In this document: piece by piece, positions 27,255-35,114 of the stretch | How the letters are laid out: each line of letters starts with the position of its first letter | Position numbering within the stretch: the first letter of the stretch is position 1 | Origin: Planctomycetota bacterium | Lineage (GTDB): Bacteria > Planctomycetota > Phycisphaerae > UBA1845 | Length of the DNA: 64,000 nucleotides | Assembly (NCBI GenBank): GCA_024280855.1 | Contig: JAJRPG010000060.1 | Location: 1 to 64,000, forward strand | Direction: 5' to 3' | Notes under the pieces: model-generated | What the model saw: the letters and a program-made list of their open reading frames with translations, nothing else | The model's database searches: none | What the model was told of the DNA's origin: nothing | Translations under genes and position numbers: made by a program

Positions 27255-28285
27255 CTTAAAAGAATTTTTCGCACGGAGGACATGGCTTCGTCCATCACAT
27301 CGACCACGTCTTCGTAGCTAACCTGCGAAACCGGGGGCAATGACATCGCCAGGCTTTTTCTCAGCGCCGCTCGAACAGGCGTATTACGCGACTCGCTCTT
27401 GGCTAACATGCGTTCAACCTCGCTACTCACGAGATAATCTACCAATTGGTGAGCCAGCATTTCGTGAGGCGCACCTTTAATCAATGCTACGGTGCAGGGA
27501 ATGAACAGTGTGCCACCGTCTCCCATATCCAGAAAACGCATTTCGACAGACGCGCCGCTTCTTTGTGCCATCAGCACGTCATCGGTGTCGGTCATCGCAA
27601 AACCCACTTGACCAGCGATTAACGCACGCACCGCTGAGCTGTTACCATCAACCACGGTCACGCCCCCGTCGCTTAGCCGTTGCAAATAATCCTGGGCTTG
27701 CCCTGCTCCCCATAGTGAAAACATGGCAGCGACATGGCCTCTGGTGGTCCCGAACAACGGATTGGCCATGGCTAAATTAGCTGCGTACCGAGGCTCAGCT
27801 AGCTCTTGCCATGACCGTGGTAAGGCCGATACTTCGGTGCGTTTTGGATCATAGGCTAATACGCGACCTCGAAGCGCCATAGCTGTCCATCGTTGCTGCG
27901 GGTCTTTATATCGCGTAGGAATATCCTTCGCCGCTGGAGATTCATACGACGCGAGAAAGCCTGACCTAGCCAATCGAATGGTTTGAAAAATTTCGCTCGA
28001 CCAAAAAACATCCGCCCGAGGTTTTGAAGACCGCGCTTCACGCATGATCTTATTGACAAGCCCGGTGGTCTTACCCGCTTCCGTATCACCAATGCGCAGC
28101 AGTTTAATGCCGCTACGATTTTCAAACTCGTCAAGTACGTCGCGTGCAAAACTTTCGTCGATGCTATAATAAACAACAAGCTGCTTAGTCGATGTCGATG
28201 GATTCTCATCCTGTTTATTACAGCTACAAACAAACAAGAGAAGTACGGCAACAGGTAAAAGTGACTTTTGTAAATTCTTCATCAT
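27251..28285 (-). CDS. Periplasmic substrate-binding lipoprotein of an iron(III)-type ABC importer
   Basis: Solute-binding protein of about 344 residues. The signal peptide ends in a lipobox VCSC, so it is probably lipid-anchored. The mature protein starts with LVVYYSIDESFARDVLDEFENRSGI, the typical opening of the FutA/FbpA cluster, and has the W-S-E-I-F and GQVGFAMTDTDD segments seen in these proteins. The start was placed at ATG 28285 (a second ATG is the next codon) with ggtgg eight bases upstream; a GTG at 28297 adds four residues. It is coupled to the permease by a four-base overlap. The ligand (Fe(III), or another small anion or metal) is not certain. Confidence 0.85.
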   Translation of the reverse strand: MMKNLQKSLLPVAVLLLFVCSCNKQDENPSTSTKQLVVYYSIDESFARDVLDEFENRSGIKLLRIGDTEAGKTTGLVNKIMREARSSKPRADVFWSSEIFQTIRLARSGFLASYESPAAKDIPTRYKDPQQRWTAMALRGRVLAYDPKRTEVSALPRSWQELAEPRYAANLAMANPLFGTTRGHVAAMFSLWGAGQAQDYLQRLSDGGVTVVDGNSSAVRALIAGQVGFAMTDTDDVLMAQRSGASVEMRFLDMGDGGTLFIPCTVALIKGAPHEMLAHQLVDYLVSSEVERMLAKSESRNTPVRAALRKSLAMSLPPVSQVSYEDVVDVMDEAMSSVRKILLR

Positions 28286-28535
28286 CAATGAAACCACCCA
28301 AGGATTTACGATAATCCCTAAACAATAAAACCATCACGCACTTGCCCTGCAGAAATGTACCCGCAATATCGATGATTGACTATGGTGGAAAGTGCTAGTC
28401 GAAGACCTCTTGCAGGGCATGGTCATAGACCTGCCTTTACCATGACAACTGCAATGCGAGCTTGGTGCATTTTGCGGTGTTTTGTCCGCTCGTTGAACGG
28501 CGTATCTTTATAGTGAAAATGGCGATGATAGGTGA

Positions 28536-28592
28536 TCGATGGTTTAGGCAGTCAACCTTTCGCTAGTAAGTGAAAGAACGACCGTGCCCTAC
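28536..28592 (+). repeat. Dispersed repeat, copy 1
   Basis: About 57 bases running from tcgatggtttaggcagtcaa through an imperfect hairpin ctttcgctagtaagtgaaag to cgaccgtgccctac. The reverse complement of 41755-41812 matches it almost base for base. In both places it lies between genes, next to the end of one gene. Confidence 0.8.
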
Positions 28593-28632
28593 CAGAGCGA
28601 TACCATCGATTCAAACCGCTTACACGGAACCG

Positions 28633-28650
28633 CGCGGGTTGAAACCCGCG
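28633..28650. repeat. Hairpin behind rpoN
   Basis: Perfect seven-base stem cgcgggt/acccgcg with tgaa loop, flanked by gaaccg and cggctc. Similar palindromes of the ccgcgg..gcggctc kind occur near 33400-33425 and at 56263-56292, so this is a recurring element; here it may end rpoN transcription on the minus strand, although it lacks a T tract. Confidence 0.5.
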
Positions 28651-28664
28651 GCTCATTATGACGA

Positions 28665-30116
28665 TTAAAATTGGCGTCGCTGACGGGCTGAGGGGATGCT
28701 TAATTGTTGGCGATACTTTGCGACTGTACGACGGGAAATTTCTACGCCCTCGCTCTTCAACATAGCTGCGATCTTATCATCTTTGAGCGGCTCTTTACGA
28801 TTTTCCGCTTCGACAATTTCTTTCACGCGCATCTTCACGCGGTCCCAGCCAACGCTTTCACCGCTTTCTGTTTCGGTGCCGCCGGTAAAGAAATATCGAA
28901 GCGGGAAAATGCCACGCGGCGTTTGAACATATTTCTGGGCTACGGTTCGACTGATGGTAGACGGGTCGCATTCAAGTTCCTCAGCTAAATCACTCATACG
29001 AAGCACTTTTAAGCCGGATGGCCCCATGTCGAAAAAATCACGCTGTTTTTCTACAATCGCGCCCGTCACCTCAAGAATACGGCCTCGCCGAAAGGCCACG
29101 GCGTCGATAATCGCATGAGCGGACTCAACCTGCTGCCGGGCAAAGTCTCGCGTCTCCTTACCATTGTTTTTTGTCTTAGCCATTTCAGCCACGTCATCGC
29201 GGATGCACAATTCAGGCACGGTACTTCTCGGCAAACGAACGGTTAGCCCACCGCCAGTTTGTGCGTATTCAACAATAACATCCGGGCGAATGGGAGGCTC
29301 TGTGCGATCACCCACCAGATTACCGGGGTGCATATGCAGCATTGAACCCATAGCAGTGATAGCAGCGGTTATCTCACCGAGGGAATAGCTTGTCGCCTTG
29401 ACGATCGCAGGAAGCCGATTGTTAGCTACATCAGATAAATGTTTTTCTATCAGCGTTCGCTCGATCTGATTATCACCAGGCAACGCATCCAGCTGAATAA
29501 GCAAACACTCTTGTAAATCACGCGCACCCACGCCACACGGCTCAAGCTTCTGCACTTCTTTGAGCGCGGCTTCCATGACCTCGTCAGACTCGCGGCGTTG
29601 CATGTCCTGGGAAACCGCTTCCAAAGTCATGTGCAAATAACCATCTGAATCAATATGATCGATGATGGCTTTGCCCGCTCGCAGGAGCGCCTCATCCCAT
29701 TCGAGTACGGACCACTGGGCGTGCAAATGTTCTTGTAAATTTTCACCCCGACCAGGCGTGTTAGCTAACGCTGCCATTTTGGGATCGCGATCAGAATCTG
29801 CGACGCGGCGAATACCGGAGAGCGAACGGCTATCGTCATCTAAGCCATAGTTGCGGGTGATGTTGGCTAACTCCGCAAAACGATCTCCATCGTGATCGGC
29901 AAGATGATCTCCCTGTATACCCTCAGTGGATTCGTCCGGGTTTGGCTCAGGCTCTTTAATCTCAAGCGCAGCATTTGATTCTAACGATTCGTTGATATAC
30001 GATTCGAGGTCCGCGATATGCTTTTGCAAAATGGACATCGACTGGATGAGCTGCGGCGTTAGCCTTTGCTCCATCCGAAGATGCTGCCCTAAAGATTGCG
30101 AAAACATGTGCGACAT
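28665..30116 (-). CDS. rpoN: RNA polymerase sigma-54 factor RpoN
   Basis: Alternative sigma factor that recognises -24/-12 promoters and needs an AAA+ activator. The 483-residue protein has the N-terminal region I (QHLRMEQRLTPQLIQSMSILQ), an acidic linker, the core-binding region (LEPCGVGARDLQECLLIQL), and the C-terminal RpoN box SRRTVAKYRQ near residues 461-470, where the consensus first residue is Ala. A ribosome site agga lies seven bases before the ATG. No hpf or PTS-Ntr genes, its common neighbours in proteobacteria, are next to it. No -24/-12 promoter was recognised in this window. Confidence 0.95.
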   Translation of the reverse strand: MSHMFSQSLGQHLRMEQRLTPQLIQSMSILQKHIADLESYINESLESNAALEIKEPEPNPDESTEGIQGDHLADHDGDRFAELANITRNYGLDDDSRSLSGIRRVADSDRDPKMAALANTPGRGENLQEHLHAQWSVLEWDEALLRAGKAIIDHIDSDGYLHMTLEAVSQDMQRRESDEVMEAALKEVQKLEPCGVGARDLQECLLIQLDALPGDNQIERTLIEKHLSDVANNRLPAIVKATSYSLGEITAAITAMGSMLHMHPGNLVGDRTEPPIRPDVIVEYAQTGGGLTVRLPRSTVPELCIRDDVAEMAKTKNNGKETRDFARQQVESAHAIIDAVAFRRGRILEVTGAIVEKQRDFFDMGPSGLKVLRMSDLAEELECDPSTISRTVAQKYVQTPRGIFPLRYFFTGGTETESGESVGWDRVKMRVKEIVEAENRKEPLKDDKIAAMLKSEGVEISRRTVAKYRQQLSIPSARQRRQF

Positions 30117-30333
30117 CGATCAATCCTAACTAAGCCCAAGTCCTGCCTTTCAACACCGTAGCACACGTCGTGCCACAGGTATACTCTTCGGCGTCGAATC
30201 TATCACTACATTATAGTCTTCAAATAAAAGCCTGGGAGGGGAGCGGTAAAAACAGCTATCGGACGACACCTGGGTTTGATATGCATTTTTCGCCTGGTGA
30301 TAAATCGTCTGCCATATGGCAGTTTTCGACGCA

Positions 30334-30936
30334 TTACATCTTAGTTCGGCCACGAATCGCGGATTCTAACATGCCTAGATTGGCGTACTCCAACTGAGAA
30401 CCCACAGCTAAGCCTCGCGCGGGCCTGGATACATGAACATCGTAATCACCGAGCAAGCTTTGAATATGCAGGGCTGTGCCGTCGCCGTCGATCGTGGGGT
30501 TCAGGGACAAAATAATTTCCTTGATTCCGCCCTGACGCACGCGATCGACTAACGCATTGATCGTCAAGTCCTCCGGGTCTACACCTTCCAACGGCGCGAT
30601 GTGTCCCATCAACACATGATACTTTCCATGAATCAGACCGGTCGCCTCCAACAACAAAACGTCTTTGGGTTGCTCAACCACCCACAACTCGCCCTCGTCA
30701 CGAGCCGTATCGGCGCAGATTGAACAAGGGTCCGTTTCGGTAAGATTAAAACAAGTTTTACAATGAAGAATTTTATCTTTGACGTCTAAAAGCGCGCGGG
30801 CTAACCCGTCAGCTAAATCGCGTTTCTCTCGGAGAATGTGAAAGGCTAAACGCTCTGCACTGCGCGGACCAATGCCGGGAAGCTTTTGGAAATGCGCCTT
30901 GAGGCGACCTAACGATTCTATTGATTCCATCTTCAC
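30334..30936 (-). CDS. recR: Recombination mediator protein RecR
   Basis: RecR with RecF/RecO loads RecA on gapped single-stranded DNA. The 200-residue protein, the usual length, shows an N-terminal helix-hairpin-helix (KLPGIGPRSAERLAFHIL), a four-Cys zinc motif (CKTC..TDPCSIC), and a Toprim domain (LWVVEQPKDVLLLE and an EGVDPEDLTI segment). The start is GTG 30936 or ATG 30930; no strong ribosome site decides. It is the last gene of ffs-dnaX-ybaB-recR, a conserved bacterial order, 28-35 bases after ybaB. Confidence 0.95.
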   Translation of the reverse strand: MKMESIESLGRLKAHFQKLPGIGPRSAERLAFHILREKRDLADGLARALLDVKDKILHCKTCFNLTETDPCSICADTARDEGELWVVEQPKDVLLLEATGLIHGKYHVLMGHIAPLEGVDPEDLTINALVDRVRQGGIKEIILSLNPTIDGDGTALHIQSLLGDYDVHVSRPARGLAVGSQLEYANLGMLESAIRGRTKM

Positions 30937-30964
30937 AGATTCGGCTCACATCAAAAGTGAAAAA

Positions 30965-31306
30965 TTATTTTGGCCCGCCGCCCAGCATGTCGCTTAAGCC
31001 GGGGATGTTCATCCCGCCAGTCAGAGCAGCCATCTCGCCCTTAGTCGCTTCTTGAGCCTTGGCGACAGCTGCGCCAACCGCGGCTTTGATGAGGTCTTCA
31101 AGCAGCTCGACATCCTGAGCAGCAGTTGGTTCAATTCTAATATCTACCAACGTGCCTTTACCATCTACCGTTGCTCGCACCGCCCCACCACCGGCATCAG
31201 CTTCGTATCGCCGGCTGGCTAACTCCTCTTGCAGCTGCGACATGTTGCCTTGCAACTGCTTCGCAGCTTTCATCATCCCTGCTATATCAGAAATTCCACC
31301 GAACAT
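30965..31306 (-). CDS. ybaB: YbaB/EbfC-family nucleoid-associated protein
   Basis: Small (113-residue) dimeric DNA-binding protein of the YbaB family, which forms tweezer-like dimers on DNA. The sequence has the typical helical start (MMKAAKQLQGNMSQLQEELASRRYEADAGGGAV), the central strand region (VRATVDGKGTLVDIRIEP) and a Gly-rich C-terminus. A ribosome site aggagc is six bases before the ATG. It sits 39 bases after dnaX and just before recR, the conserved arrangement. Confidence 0.93.
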   Translation of the reverse strand: MFGGISDIAGMMKAAKQLQGNMSQLQEELASRRYEADAGGGAVRATVDGKGTLVDIRIEPTAAQDVELLEDLIKAAVGAAVAKAQEATKGEMAALTGGMNIPGLSDMLGGGPK

Positions 31307-31345
31307 CTTTTGCTCCTAAATAATCCACCGGCTGACCGAACATAA

Positions 31346-32851
31346 TTATTTCTCTGAATCGGTTTTCGTAGCGGTATGAACCTGATCTTGATCGCCCATC
31401 GGACGCACGTCAAACAGCGTACCGTCAACCTCGGCTGTGACCCGCACCACCAACGGGTCTTTGGCTGCCTTTGCCCACTGAGCCGCTGATATTTGAACCG
31501 GCATTTTTATCGCAGGCTCGTCAGACGATGCTTTCACCGCAGGCCTAGGCTTCGAAACCGTCGGAGGCAATACTTCTGCGACGGGCTTACTTTTCGTAAT
31601 TGACGACCCGGACTGCGTAGCCGTAGATGCTGCGGGGCGAGGCGTTGGCACTTGTTTCGCAGGCGTCTCAAGCTTAGGCGTTACTTTTTTTTTTGGCATC
31701 GCCGCATCTTCGCCGTCGGTTTCAATGCGTGCGACGAGGTCTTTGATTTCAGAGAATTGATGACACATCGCCAGCCGAACAATAGCCGCGTCTGCCAGGG
31801 CGCGAGACGCACCGCTATAACGGACATTGCGCCGCAATTCTTCCAGCATCGAAACCATATAGACAAAAGTAGGCGCATCAAAAGCACTAGCCTGCTTGGA
31901 TAATTCTTCGCGAAGCTGCGACGCGACGTCGACCAATTCGGTCTGAGCGCCGCATACCCGCAGCATCATCAGCGTCCTGGCATGATTGATAAGATTGTCA
32001 CAAAATCTATCGACCGTTCGACCACCCTGCAACGCCACGTCAAACGCCTGCAAAGCGCCCGCTGCGTCGCCCGAAGCGATGCAAGCCATGACATTAGCGG
32101 CTAGTTCGTCGTGCGGCGGTGGAATAATTTCATCCACCACAGCCGACGTCAGATTTTTCGACTCAAACGACAGCACCTTATCCAGCAATGACAACGCATC
32201 TCGCATTGAACCATTAGCCAGGCGTGAGATGCGGCGAAGTACACTGTCCTCTGCTTCCACTTTTTCGATATTGAGAATTTCACGAAGATGTTCGGAAATC
32301 GAGTTCGCATCAATAGCTTTGAAGTCAAACTGCTGACATCGGCTCTTAATGGTCGCAGGAACTTTTTCGGGGTCGGTCGTAGCTAATACAAACTTTACAT
32401 GCTCCGGCGGCTCTTCCAGCGTTTTGAGCAGCGCGTTAAACGCCCCCGTACTGAGCATATGCACTTCGTCGATGATATATATTTTGAATCTTGACCGCGT
32501 AGGACGAAAAGCCGCATTGTTCCGCAGCTCACGGATGTTATCCACACCGGTATTGCTCGCGGCGTCAATCTCAACGACGTCAACATCTTCGCCCTCGGAA
32601 ACCGACCGGCAAGAATCACATTCGCAGCATGGAGAGATGGTCGCGGTATCACTGGCGAGACAATTCATCGCCTTGGCTAGAATCCTAGCCATCGATGTTT
32701 TTCCGACCCCGCGCGTCCCCGTGAATAGATATCCGTGATGAACACGACCGGATTCGATGGCGTTTTTGAGTGTGGTTGCAATAGCCCCTTGCCCGACGAC
32801 TTCGTCGAACGTGCTGCTTCGATAGGCTCTAGCCAGGACGCGATACGCCAT
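31346..32851 (-). CDS. dnaX: DNA polymerase III subunits gamma/tau
   Basis: Clamp-loader ATPase of the replicative polymerase, 501 residues from ATG 32851. It has Walker A GTRGVGKTS, a zinc module of four cysteines (starting NCLAS..CCECDSC), Walker B-type IIDEVHMLS and the SRC motif (TIKSRCQQF). The start was placed at MAYRVLARAYRSS, the family start; a TTG at 32887 lies in frame but adds 12 atypical residues. The C-terminal linker after about residue 380 is Pro/Lys/Ala-rich. It holds a run of ten A residues on the coding strand (31685-31694) within codons 386-389. Losing or gaining one A would give a stop within four codons, a layout like the slippage site of Thermus dnaX. Followed by ybaB and recR; preceded by the SRP RNA gene. 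Confidence 0.95.
   Translation of the reverse strand: MAYRVLARAYRSSTFDEVVGQGAIATTLKNAIESGRVHHGYLFTGTRGVGKTSMARILAKAMNCLASDTATISPCCECDSCRSVSEGEDVDVVEIDAASNTGVDNIRELRNNAAFRPTRSRFKIYIIDEVHMLSTGAFNALLKTLEEPPEHVKFVLATTDPEKVPATIKSRCQQFDFKAIDANSISEHLREILNIEKVEAEDSVLRRISRLANGSMRDALSLLDKVLSFESKNLTSAVVDEIIPPPHDELAANVMACIASGDAAGALQAFDVALQGGRTVDRFCDNLINHARTLMMLRVCGAQTELVDVASQLREELSKQASAFDAPTFVYMVSMLEELRRNVRYSGASRALADAAIVRLAMCHQFSEIKDLVARIETDGEDAAMPKKKVTPKLETPAKQVPTPRPAASTATQSGSSITKSKPVAEVLPPTVSKPRPAVKASSDEPAIKMPVQISAAQWAKAAKDPLVVRVTAEVDGTLFDVRPMGDQDQVHTATKTDSEK
31685..31694 (-). promoter_or_regulatory. A10 slippage site within dnaX
   Basis: Coding-strand A10 in the codons CCA AAA AAA AAA GTA. With nine As the frame becomes AAG TAA, a stop at once. 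With eleven As it becomes AGT AAC GCC TAA, a stop three codons on. Either slip would yield a product of about 390 residues that lacks the C-terminal 112-115 residues, like a gamma form. Slippage itself is inferred, not seen. Confidence 0.6.
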
Positions 32852-32921
32852 GCTTGCACTTAACCCCGGATAAACGATTGAACCCAACCATGCCCGCCCG
32901 GCGGGATAGCTAGCTAATTCA

Positions 32922-33048
32922 GGCGATAGTCATTGACGATCAGGCGATCCACGGCACCCGAATGGTACAAGTGGGCTGCTCTGTTTCCAGCCTGACCCGT
33001 TGCCCGCAACACCCGCTGCATGGGACCTGAACGTCAATGAATACCGCC
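32922..33048 (-). ncRNA. ffs: Signal recognition particle RNA (4.5S-type, small SRP RNA)
   Basis: Read on the minus strand, the ends pair over about 23 bases: ggcggtattcattgacgttc then agg at 33048-33026, against cctgatcgtcaatgactatc then gcc at 32944-32922, with four mismatched positions. In the middle is the diagnostic Ffh-binding hairpin gggtcaggctggaaacagag followed by cagccc: the ggtcagg and agcagcc symmetric-loop strands and a GNRA-type tetraloop closed by ctg/cag. The size is about 127 bases, slightly above the 114 of E. coli 4.5S RNA. It lies directly upstream of dnaX on the same strand, a common bacterial placement. The exact ends are set from pairing and may differ by several bases. 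Confidence 0.92.
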
Positions 33049-33077
33049 GAATAGGCCTACGACCTCGGCTGAGGCGG

Positions 33078-33083
33078 ATCATA
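33078..33083 (-). promoter_or_regulatory. Possible -10 element for the SRP RNA
   Basis: On the minus strand tatgat (33083-33078) lies about 30 bases before the RNA's paired 5' end. The -35 at 17 bases is poor (ttagct). If used, the transcript would start near 33071 and need trimming. A cctcggctgagg palindrome lies between. Confidence 0.3.
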
Positions 33084-33446
33084 GCATGTTTGGCGTTAAA
33101 AGCTAACCGGATTTTCACGAGACGTATCGCGGATATCGGCGTTGGATACTTCATTTCCGCCAATTCAACGGCTTCAATTGTGCCGATTGATAGGAGAATC
33201 AACCTGTCTCGCAATCGGACGTTGTGGTTTCAGATATTACATTATTAAGGATGATACCTGATACCCAAGCCCTACTTATGGTATAAGCTTTAAGAAGGTG
33301 GCGGTGCAGGCGAATTACCCTACCCCGACCGCGTTTGTGCCGCCATCTCTTTTTTCTCTTGTTATTTACTCACTTTATGAATGTTATTTACACTTGGTAT
33401 CCGCGCGGGCGGAAGTCCGCGGCTCGATTTTTTGAATCAACGATGC
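33084..33446. other. Intergenic region with a plus-strand terminator-like hairpin
   Basis: Apart from the terminator (33297-33360) and a hairpin resembling the ccgcgg..gcggctc elements (about 33402-33424), no gene is recognised. The plus strand between 33180 and 33300 is therefore a candidate for an unannotated small RNA that ends at the terminator. Confidence 0.45.
33297..33360 (+). terminator. Intrinsic terminator-like hairpin on the plus strand
   Basis: ggtggcgg (33297-33304) pairs with ccgccatc (33340-33347; one G-U), extended inward by G-U and A-T pairs, and is followed by tcttttttctctt (33348-33360). This is the form of a rho-independent terminator. No plus-strand gene precedes it within 30 kb of useful distance, so what it ends is unknown. 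Confidence 0.55.
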
Positions 33447-35114
33447 CTATGGGCGATGCCACTCGTTGCAATTTGCGCACATATCGTGTTCCGAAAAATC
33501 GCCGCAGTTGTGGGCGTTTCGTACCTGCTGGAATTTCTTTGATAACCAAACCTGGGCGAGAGAGTTTTCAGTTAATGAACCTATAGCTGAACTGCCGCAA
33601 AAATCCTGATCGCATAATACTACATCACCATTGGCTAGCACTACGCACCGGCTACGCAAGCGCGAACACGAGGCACGAGGAGACGGAGCCATGTTCATGA
33701 CGCTGTGGTCGGGGAACTGTTTGGCATAATGGCTCGCCCCGCTAATCGCCACCGTACCCAACTTGCGATTCCAACCATCGAAAAACACGTCCAATTCTTG
33801 CGCGTTCTGCTTGGCTTTGGTTATCTCTGGGACCATCAAAGGAACCGCACTGCCACGCTGTTGACATCTTTCTGTTACACGGTCCATGTTTCGACGGACG
33901 TGTTCCAAGCTCGCAGCGGACGGATCATTCGGCGACATCAATTGCCCATATAGGCCTGGCGTCCACGCATCCAACACGATGTTCAATATATCAACCCGAT
34001 GATCGATCATGGCATCGATATGCGCGTCAGTCATGACAGAAGCATGAGTTCTCACGGCGAGGCCAAAAATCGGTGACTCACGCCGCTGCCCTTCACGAAT
34101 CGCAGCTAAAATAGCTGGAAACTGAGGGTGCAACAGTGGTTCCCCAAAACCGCCGAGTACCATCAAACTATCATCATACGCGCTAAGCTCAGCCGCGATG
34201 CCATGAACCATCTCAACCGTGATAGGCCCACGCGAGGGCACGCGCGAGCCACGCGGTCGAAGCATCGCGTCGGGATAACTGTCCTCAGTCGTCAACTCAA
34301 TCTCAACTTCTCGCGGCAAAGGCTGCACAGTTCCATTGGCTCGCTTCGTCAACCATCGCCCCACGTTCGCTTCGCCTACCACCTCTTCACCCGCTCGCAG
34401 AAAATCTTCGACCGTAGCAACTCCCCGACTTGTGTCCGCTAGCAACCGGCCTGCACTGTAACGAAGCTCGACAGGAATTTCGCAACAGCCTGGCAAAAAT
34501 ATCTGATCTTTACGAGGAACGTCGGGCTGATAACCAAACACCCAACCTATAGGAATACTCTTTTCGGCCAATTCCTGCACGGCATCCCGATGTAACAACA
34601 CGCCAGCTAAACCCGGAGGCGCCTGCGTGAATGTCATGGTAATTTCTTCTTCGGCTTCGACGCGGTCCTGATGCTCAATCATACGGTCAGCTAACACCGG
34701 ATCGAACACCGCAGCCGAAGGCGACACGCATAGACAATAATCCGCAGTGACGTTTTGCAATACCTGTGCCAAGAGCGACGCATCTAAAAACTCATCAAAA
34801 CTTGTCGTACCGCCTAGCCCGCCACGCCAACCGTCGAGCGACCATTTCCGGGCTGCCCGAACGAGCGCCTTCCAGGGAGTAGAAGTAATTCGAGCCGCGT
34901 GCAACTTGACTGGCAAATCAGCGAGGAGTGATGCGCACCGGGCATGTTGGTCCGTCGGACAAAGAATGTGAATCTCTGCAATGCGCTTCGCCTGCGATAT
35001 GCGATCAATCGTGCGCAATAAAACAGGTACGCCATCAATCTCATCGCACAATCGGCTGCGCGTGCCCAGCGGCGTTTCGTCCAAATCGGCGGTTAGCACA
35101 GCCACTACTTTCAT
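33447..35114 (-). CDS. Nucleotidyltransferase fused to degenerate radical-SAM/SPASM domain
   Basis: A 555-residue protein. Residues 1 to about 215 resemble SpsF/CMP-sugar-type nucleotidyltransferases (TADLDETPLGTRSRLCDEIDGVPVLLRTIDRI, with the R in the GTR-like loop). The middle is a radical-SAM-like barrel: an ELTTEDSYPDAML strand where family members have ELTT.CN..C..C, and a GGFGEPLLHP segment that corresponds to the SAM-binding GGEPLLHP. The CxxxCxxC cluster that binds iron-sulfur is absent. The C-terminus is a SPASM domain with several cysteines (CSRLRSRC, VVLCDQDFC, CANC). It overlaps the preceding Maf-type gene by four bases. A role in activating or modifying a sugar for that transferase is inferred from this coupling. 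Confidence 0.75.
   Translation of the reverse strand: MKVVAVLTADLDETPLGTRSRLCDEIDGVPVLLRTIDRISQAKRIAEIHILCPTDQHARCASLLADLPVKLHAARITSTPWKALVRAARKWSLDGWRGGLGGTTSFDEFLDASLLAQVLQNVTADYCLCVSPSAAVFDPVLADRMIEHQDRVEAEEEITMTFTQAPPGLAGVLLHRDAVQELAEKSIPIGWVFGYQPDVPRKDQIFLPGCCEIPVELRYSAGRLLADTSRGVATVEDFLRAGEEVVGEANVGRWLTKRANGTVQPLPREVEIELTTEDSYPDAMLRPRGSRVPSRGPITVEMVHGIAAELSAYDDSLMVLGGFGEPLLHPQFPAILAAIREGQRRESPIFGLAVRTHASVMTDAHIDAMIDHRVDILNIVLDAWTPGLYGQLMSPNDPSAASLEHVRRNMDRVTERCQQRGSAVPLMVPEITKAKQNAQELDVFFDGWNRKLGTVAISGASHYAKQFPDHSVMNMAPSPRASCSRLRSRCVVLANGDVVLCDQDFCGSSAIGSLTENSLAQVWLSKKFQQVRNAHNCGDFSEHDMCANCNEWHRP

Larger units (their letters stand above)
28298..28664. other. 367-bp intergenic region with two dispersed palindromes
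   Basis: No gene. It carries a copy of a ~57-base dispersed repeat (28536-28592; partner at 41755-41812) and a hairpin cgcgggt-tgaa-acccgcg (28633-28650) just after the rpoN stop. The ABC operon promoter should also lie here, but no clear hexamers were seen. Confidence 0.55.

Noticed and set aside
32930-33214. Small minus-strand reading frame in the SRP RNA region
   Set aside because: The stretch is explained by the SRP RNA fold; the frame has no ribosome site and crosses the paired ends.
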